From Betaproteobacteria bacterium (GTDB lineage: Bacteria; Pseudomonadota; Gammaproteobacteria; Burkholderiales; Usitatibacteraceae), in assembly GCA_016720925.1 (NCBI GenBank), contig JADKJR010000005.1, forward strand, positions 248,001 through 312,000: 64,000 nucleotides of DNA, in the 5' to 3' direction. This document shows positions 59,192-64,000 of the stretch, in pieces. The position numbers and the translations under genes were made by a program. The notes under the pieces were generated by a model. That model worked only from the letters and a program-made list of their open reading frames with translations, did not search any database and was not told where the DNA came from. Numbering within the stretch: the stretch's first letter is position 1; each line of letters begins with the position of its first letter.

Positions 59192-59872
59192 ATGAACGAC
59201 AACGATCCTTTCAGCCCCTTCGAATGCCCAGGCGTCAAGGCCCCCCTTAATGACGACTGGACGGCCAGGCGCGAAGCGGCGGAGGCCGTGAGACAGCTGA
59301 TTTCCAACCTGGTGACAACCAATTGCAATGCCGCCGCCTTGCGCGCCGTTGCGGAGACCATCAGGCAGCAGACCGCGCGGCTGACAAAGGAACAGGTCCT
59401 CTACGGACGACGGGCCTTCGAGGACCACGCTGGTGGCGGCCACGGCAGCCTGCACAGAATCGCGTATGAACTGAATCCACTCGACGGTAAAAGCAACCCG
59501 ATCTCTCCACCGTTCATCACATGGATCGAAGGCGATGTGGCCCACGGTCGCGCCACGCTGGGGTGGCAATACGAGGGGCCGCCAAACACTGTGCATGGAG
59601 GTTTCGTCTGCGCGCTCTTCGACCAGTTTCTTGGAATAGCGCAGTCAATGACCGGTCAGCCCGGCGTCACGGGAACCCTGACCGCAAGGCTGAATCGTCC
59701 AACGCCCTTGTGTACCGAACTGCAACTCATTGCCCGGGTCAAGCAGGTGGTGGGGCGCAAAAACACTCTCACAGGCGAGATCTGGGCCAACGGCGTGATG
59801 ACCGCGAGTTGTGAATGCGTGTTCATTCACGTCAGTGGGGAGCGTTTTCGCCAACTGCAACAAAACGACTGA
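59192..59872 (+). CDS. PaaI/THEM4-like hotdog thioesterase
   Basis: 226 aa. The hotdog core is at the C-terminal half: GDVAHGRATLGWQYEGPPNT, then VHGGFVCALFDQFLGIAQSM and TGTLTARLNRPTPLCTELQL. The His-Gly-Gly stretch and Asp fit PaaI-type acyl-CoA thioesterases. The first 90 residues are helical and not recognised. It likely releases CoA from stalled pathway intermediates. It lies after the MITE, so it is separately expressed. The start is taken as given by frame; the ribosome site (AGAGAGCAGAAG) is acceptable. Confidence 0.75.
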   Translation: MNDNDPFSPFECPGVKAPLNDDWTARREAAEAVRQLISNLVTTNCNAAALRAVAETIRQQTARLTKEQVLYGRRAFEDHAGGGHGSLHRIAYELNPLDGKSNPISPPFITWIEGDVAHGRATLGWQYEGPPNTVHGGFVCALFDQFLGIAQSMTGQPGVTGTLTARLNRPTPLCTELQLIARVKQVVGRKNTLTGEIWANGVMTASCECVFIHVSGERFRQLQQND

Positions 59873-59902
59873 TCATACGGCTAGTCCCCGCGCAGTTTGA
59901 TT

Positions 59903-59928
59903 GCCTGCTTGAATTATCTCAAGCAGGC
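59903..59928 (+). terminator. Hairpin after the thioesterase gene, probable terminator
   Basis: GCCTGCTTGA and TCAAGCAGGC form a perfect 10-base stem with loop ATTATC, 30 bases after the stop codon. It is followed by TTCCCT, not a long T run, so termination may be partial. Confidence 0.55.
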
Positions 59929-60090
59929 TTCCCTAAACTTGGTCGACCGCCGAAGCTCCCCGCAAACCTCATGACAACCGGCGTTAGAGAAGCGGAACGG
60001 ACCACGACAAGAATTGAGTAAACAGGCAGGTTCATCCTGCTGATCCACGTTCGCATGTCGTCCACATCAGGCTGATCCCCTGAAACCTGC

Positions 60091-61260
60091 TCACGGCAAG
60101 ATGGACCCAGCATTTTGGGTTTGCAGATGCTTTGCGAACAGAATGCCGTACGTCAGGGTAGGCACAAAAGCGCAGAATAGCGCCAGCCAAAGCAGTGTGG
60201 CAAAACCACCACCAACCAGAAACCCCGCCATGCCTGGGCCTAACATCGATGACAGCGCGAATGCGGTCGGAACCAGCATGATCGATCGTCCCGAAACGTC
60301 GAAGCGGGCTATGGCTGCGGTCTGGAAGATGCAACTGAAGGTCAGCCCGACCTCCCAGACCCAGGCGCCTAGCGCATAGGGCAGGAAGCCCTGCGCCGTT
60401 GCGAGCAACACGAGGCCGAGCGAGATCATGCCGAGTGCCAGCAGATGAGGGACGAGGAAACCAAGCCGGCTGCCGATTGCAGCGGCCCCCAGCGCGGCGG
60501 CGCCACCTAGCAGTTTGAGTACCGCGAACACGGTCCCCAGCTCTGCGGGTGCAAGAGGGATGCTGTTCCCAATGCGTTCGAGAAAAGCCCACAGGCCGAT
60601 CTCACCAGTGAGGAAGATGAACAGGATGACGAGAGCCGCAAAGGCTAGCCGCGCGGGCGGATGTCTCTTCGCCTGCTCTTCGGGGGATGCGCTGGGCATG
60701 TCGCCGTGGTTCGGCAACCGCATTCCGCTGAGAGACAGCAACAGGATAACGCCCGCCAGCGCGGTGGCCGCACCCGAATAGCCGAATGGCGCTATGAATA
60801 GTGGCGGCAGGGCAAACAGCACCGCCGCCGTGGTGCTCAGCTCAATGCCTTGCCTCACACCTAACGCCCGCTCTTTGTTCGGCAATTCACCGATGATGCG
60901 CATACCCAAGCAGGTCATCAGCGCGGCAAAGAATCCGACCGCCGCCCAGATCGGGTACTGTCCCTGGATCGGCAAGCGAGTCGATACCAGCAGCGCAGTT
61001 GCGGCGCCGACAGCGCACCCGAGAGTGAGCCAACGCCAGTTCAGCATGTCGATGAACAACGCAGCAGCAAGCGTTCCTGCCAGGTAACCGGCGAAACAGC
61101 TGGAGCCGAGTAGGCCAGTCTGCTGGGAACCGAGGCGGAAGGTATCTGCGAGCGTGCCGAGCAGAATGGGAAGCGCGTTGAATGGCAGGCCGCCTATGGT
61201 CGAAGCGAAGCTCGCAGCCAACAAGATGGTGACAATCCGACCTTTGCTGAAATTCTCCAC
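60091..61260 (-). CDS. MFS transporter
   Basis: 389 aa with a GTG start at 61260 after GGCGGAG; a longer open frame upstream has no membrane protein character. About 12 hydrophobic segments are seen (IVTILLAASFASTIGGLPFN, LAGTLAAALFIDMLNW, YPIWAAVGFFAALMTCLGMR and later GLWAFLERIGNSIP). Family: major facilitator. It may import steroid or its breakdown products, but this is inferred only from place. Next to the thioesterase and the flavin oxidoreductase. Confidence 0.72.
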   Translation of the reverse strand: MENFSKGRIVTILLAASFASTIGGLPFNALPILLGTLADTFRLGSQQTGLLGSSCFAGYLAGTLAAALFIDMLNWRWLTLGCAVGAATALLVSTRLPIQGQYPIWAAVGFFAALMTCLGMRIIGELPNKERALGVRQGIELSTTAAVLFALPPLFIAPFGYSGAATALAGVILLLSLSGMRLPNHGDMPSASPEEQAKRHPPARLAFAALVILFIFLTGEIGLWAFLERIGNSIPLAPAELGTVFAVLKLLGGAAALGAAAIGSRLGFLVPHLLALGMISLGLVLLATAQGFLPYALGAWVWEVGLTFSCIFQTAAIARFDVSGRSIMLVPTAFALSSMLGPGMAGFLVGGGFATLLWLALFCAFVPTLTYGILFAKHLQTQNAGSILP

Positions 61261-61665
61261 TGCAAGTTCTCCGCCGCGGTAGTGCTGCACACGGAATGTG
61301 CAACCGGAAGACAGACCGTAGCGGAGGCGGCAGCCCTTATCATCCTCCGCTTGGACTACCCCAGAGCCGGCGACGACCGAGCTTCTCCGGCCACCAGCAT
61401 TGCGATTATGCGGCGTGGCCTTTCGCTGAACTCGCGCTGCCCAGGGCCGACGTCGGCTGCGCGGCGTTTCTGTTCGCGGATCAATCATCCATCGGCTTTC
61501 GTCCGGCGTCAGGTTTGAGCATATGAGAACATGGGCAGGTTGCCCAAAATAGAAAAGACGAGCAGACGGCGATCATCGCCTTTCCCGGCACGCTCAAATC
61601 AAATATGAACGTGATTCCGGATGATGGGCCGATCGCAAGAACAAGCAACACGGGAAGATGAACTC
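61261..61665. other. Divergent intergenic region
   Basis: About 405 bases between the MFS transporter and the LLM oxidoreductase, with both promoters expected here. Overlapping open frames show no protein features. Nothing else was recognised. Confidence 0.5.
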
Positions 61666-62381
61666 ATGAAACTTGGACTACAACTTGGATACTGGGGTTC
61701 GGAGGCGCCGACAGATGGTCACGTGGCGCTGGTGCGTGAAGCGGAAGCCCTGGGTTTCGACTCGGTATGGATGGCCGAATCCTGGGGCAACGACGTATTC
61801 GCGCTGCGGGCATGGATTGGAGCCCATACCAGCAGGATCCGGCTTGGAACCGGCATCGCCCAGCTCTCGGCCCGCACGCCGACGGCCTGCGCCATGGCGG
61901 CCCTAGCGCTGGATCGCCTGTCCGGCGGGCGCATGATTCTCGGCCTGGGTGTTTCCGGCCCGCAAGTTGTGGAAGGCTGGTACGGCCAGCCATTTGAAAA
62001 GCCCCTGGCCCGCACGCGGGAATACGTGGACATCGTCCGTCAGGTCCTGCGCCGCGAAGGGCCGGTGAGCAGTCCCGGACCTCACTACCCCCTGCCCCTA
62101 CCGGGGGCCAGGCGCAGTCGGCGTGGGCAAGCTGCTGAGGATCCCTGCGCTCCGACCTGCCCGATCTACCTAGGCGCCGAAGGACCCAAGAACGTGACGC
62201 AAACGGTCGCCATCGCTGACGGCTGGCTGCCACTCTACTACCGTCCTTTCCATCCGGATATCTTTCTATGCTGATCAACTGAAGGATGCCCGGCCCGGCT
62301 TCGAGATCGCGCCAATGGTCATGGTCAATATCAGCGACGACCTGACGAAGGCCCTGCTGCCGGCCAAGATGGCTCTGGCCC
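61666..62381 (+). pseudogene. LLM-class flavin-dependent oxidoreductase, 5' part, cut by IS4 insertion
   Basis: Luciferase-like monooxygenase fold: MKLGLQLGYWGSEAPTDGHV, then GFDSVWMAESWGNDVFALRA, RIRLGTGIAQLSARTPTACA and LGLGVSGPQVVEGWYGQPFE. One extra base near 62265 stops it early, and correction gives IFYADQLKDARPGFEIAPMV. At 62382 the IS begins. The remaining codons resume at 63888 (see next piece). The enzyme probably reduces or hydroxylates a ring or hydrocarbon, and it is inactive as shown. Confidence 0.85.
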
Positions 62382-63773
62382 TCATGGCACTCGGTTAAGC
62401 GTTCTCTGCGCAAGAATCAGGTCACGCGCAACCTGACGTGGCACATTTAGCAGCGGAAGGTTCTTGGGTCGTCGTTTCTTCGCGCGAGGCTCGATCCGGT
62501 CGGGTCGATGCGGCAATCGCAGCGTGGCAATAAGGCGTAGCACGGTCGCGATCAGGTTGCGAATGCCATCACCCGATGTGCGGCGCAGTTGATCGGCGAA
62601 GGCACTCAGCAGACGCTTCGCACCGGTAAAGCTCAGCACCCGAGGCAAGATATCCGCCAGCAATGCCGCCTTCGCCATCGCCCAGCGCACCAGGTTGTAG
62701 GCGAGGAAATACACCGCAATCTCCTTCTCCACCATCGGCTGCGATTTGCAGCGCAGTACATCCATCTCCAGCGTGGCCTTGATGGTGCGGAAGTCGACCT
62801 CGATATTCCAACGCATCTTGTAGAGTGAAGCAAGTGCGCCGGGCGAGACAATCTTCGGATCAAGCAAGGTCGTGACCAGAATGCGCCCATTTACCTCGAC
62901 CTCGCGCATCGTGATGAACGCCGGGTAGTGTGCGTATGCTGCCGCACTCATCGCTTTTGGTTTGGGCGGTCGTGGCCATTGCACGATGTGGTCGTTCTCG
63001 CCGAGTCGTCGGCCACGCGTGAAGTCGGTAATGCGTTTTCCATGCTGGGCCATCACCACATCGGCGCGCCGGCGAATCGCGCCCTCAATGATCCACCACG
63101 TCGCCAGTAGCGCATCGGCCAGCAAGACATCACCGGCATTGAGATGGTCAAGCAAGTTTCCCAGCAGGGTTTGTTCGCCGACTCCCTTGCCTTCGCAGGC
63201 CACGACTTGATAGCCCAGCATTGCGCCACTGGCCAAGCCGATGAGCGCGCCAATACGGGCAATGGGAAACCCCAGCCCCGGCTTCTGTTCGCGGCTTTGC
63301 GGATAGGCCGTCTGATTGCTCGGCGTGTCGGGCATCGACACGATGGTGCCGTCGAATAATTTGATCGATCGTCCCTGCCAGCGCCAATGCGCGGGCGCCC
63401 GCAACTCCAGTTGCGCGCCGAGTGCGTTGCCAAGCGCGATCGGCATCGCGAGCGGCAATCGCTGCCGGGCATCGCAATAGGAGCCGGTAGTGAGGGCGCT
63501 TTCTGATTGGCCCTGGGCAATACGCTCCGATAGCCGCCGACCCACCACATCCTGGCACGCGCGGTCCGCGGACAGAACCTGCCCGACGAACAGGCGTAGC
63601 GTATCCAGCGGGCCGTAAATGCGCTCGCGACAGCCCGGCGCCTGCGTGCTTATCGCCGCCGCCATGGCATCGGCACCCAGCGCTTGATCGAAAACACCGG
63701 CATCGCCCTGAAGAAACTGCCTGCCGAACATCATCGCCTTCTGCCTGGCTCGCTCAACTTTGCTATCCTTCAT
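62382..63773 (-). CDS. IS4-family transposase
   Basis: 463 aa starting MKDSKVERARQK after GGAGGT. The DDE core is present: IKLFDGTIVSMPD (first Asp), GDVLLADALLATWW (second Asp) and Y-x2-R-x3-E-x6-K as YKMRWNIEVDFRTIK. The stop codon lies in the terminal inverted repeat. The frame is intact, so the element may still move. Confidence 0.93.
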   Translation of the reverse strand: MKDSKVERARQKAMMFGRQFLQGDAGVFDQALGADAMAAAISTQAPGCRERIYGPLDTLRLFVGQVLSADRACQDVVGRRLSERIAQGQSESALTTGSYCDARQRLPLAMPIALGNALGAQLELRAPAHWRWQGRSIKLFDGTIVSMPDTPSNQTAYPQSREQKPGLGFPIARIGALIGLASGAMLGYQVVACEGKGVGEQTLLGNLLDHLNAGDVLLADALLATWWIIEGAIRRRADVVMAQHGKRITDFTRGRRLGENDHIVQWPRPPKPKAMSAAAYAHYPAFITMREVEVNGRILVTTLLDPKIVSPGALASLYKMRWNIEVDFRTIKATLEMDVLRCKSQPMVEKEIAVYFLAYNLVRWAMAKAALLADILPRVLSFTGAKRLLSAFADQLRRTSGDGIRNLIATVLRLIATLRLPHRPDRIEPRAKKRRPKNLPLLNVPRQVARDLILAQRTLNRVP

Positions 63774-63887
63774 TTGGGCTGACCTCCTGAGGTGGGTGAC
63801 TTTCGTTTCGCAACAAAAGCCTACCATCCGAAGAAGTGTTCAGCCCACCTGTTTCCGGGGCGTCAGGGGCTTAACCGAGTGCCATGA
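62382..63887. mobile_element. IS4-family insertion sequence, 1506 bases, with target duplication
   Basis: The left end TCATGGCACTCGGTTAAGC (62382-62400) is the exact inverse of the right end (63869-63887). The target GGCTCTGGCCC is duplicated at 62371-62381 and 63888-63898. Removing the element and one copy restores the reading frame of the LLM gene (KMALALYVGGMG). The perfect duplication and the intact transposase show a recent insertion. Confidence 0.95.
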
Positions 63888-64000
63888 GGCTCTGGCCCTT
63901 TATGTTGGCGGCATGGGCGCGCAGGAACACAACTTTCACAAGAACCTGATGGCCCGAATGGGTTACGAAGCCGAGGCCCATCGTATCCAGGAACTTTTCC
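63888..64000 (+). pseudogene. LLM oxidoreductase, 3' part after the insertion (runs off the window)
   Basis: Reads on from the 5' part after removal of the IS: LALYVGGMGAQEHNFHKNLM, then ARMGYEAEAHRIQELF. This is the usual C-terminal stretch of these enzymes. The window ends inside the gene. Confidence 0.85.

Overview
The window looks like the chromosome of a betaproteobacterium (Rhodocyclales/Burkholderiales-like, inferred from the RpoD, PanD and pathway gene types) that degrades steroids. It reads as three blocks.

(1) Core left end, 1-5.3 kb: the 3' part of rpoD with a strong terminator, a UspA protein, and on the other strand a large acyl-CoA synthetase/GNAT protein of the PatZ (YfiQ) type, then a tRNA with a CAU anticodon that breaks off after the anticodon stem.

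(2) Accessory island, about 5.3-31.3 kb. It opens at the broken tRNA with integrase-site-like repeats and a frameshifted tyrosine integrase. It holds an excisionase-like protein, a secreted RCC1-repeat/dockerin protein, a GIY-YIG-like protein with repeated DNA-binding-like modules, a Res-Fic-Mod restriction-modification locus, a broken SIR2-like gene, a MobF conjugation cassette (relaxase, coupling protein, membrane protein, TrwA-like protein) and several orphan genes. A motif CGGCTATAG recurs: three times at an exact 35-base period upstream of the mobilization genes, and once upstream of each of two other island genes. The right border is not resolved.

(3) Catabolic region, 31.3-64 kb: panD, then a nearly continuous set of genes for steroid ring C/D and beta-oxidation steps. 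Present are a FadD3-like CoA ligase, IpdA/IpdB CoA-transferase, IpdC, EchA20, IpdF, a FadA6-like thiolase, two pairs of acyl-CoA dehydrogenases, SDRs, a MaoC hydratase and a second thiolase. Electron disposal is covered by an ETF alpha subunit, an ETF-ubiquinone oxidoreductase and an EtfD-like Fe-S membrane protein. Two Ltp-type thiolase/DUF35 pairs are also present, one lying between ipdB and ipdC. The likely flow is: CoA activation of the indanedione propionate, oxidation by FadE/IpdF, ring opening by EchA20 and IpdC/IpdAB, thiolysis, then beta-oxidation with electrons leaving through ETF. The region ends with a MITE-like element, a thioesterase, an MFS transporter and a flavin oxidoreductase gene cut by a fresh IS4-family insertion (11-base target duplication).

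Many conserved genes carry one-base frameshifts, several in homopolymers. This fits an unpolished long-read consensus better than wholesale gene decay, so genes broken by a single indel are given here as CDS spanning the shift.
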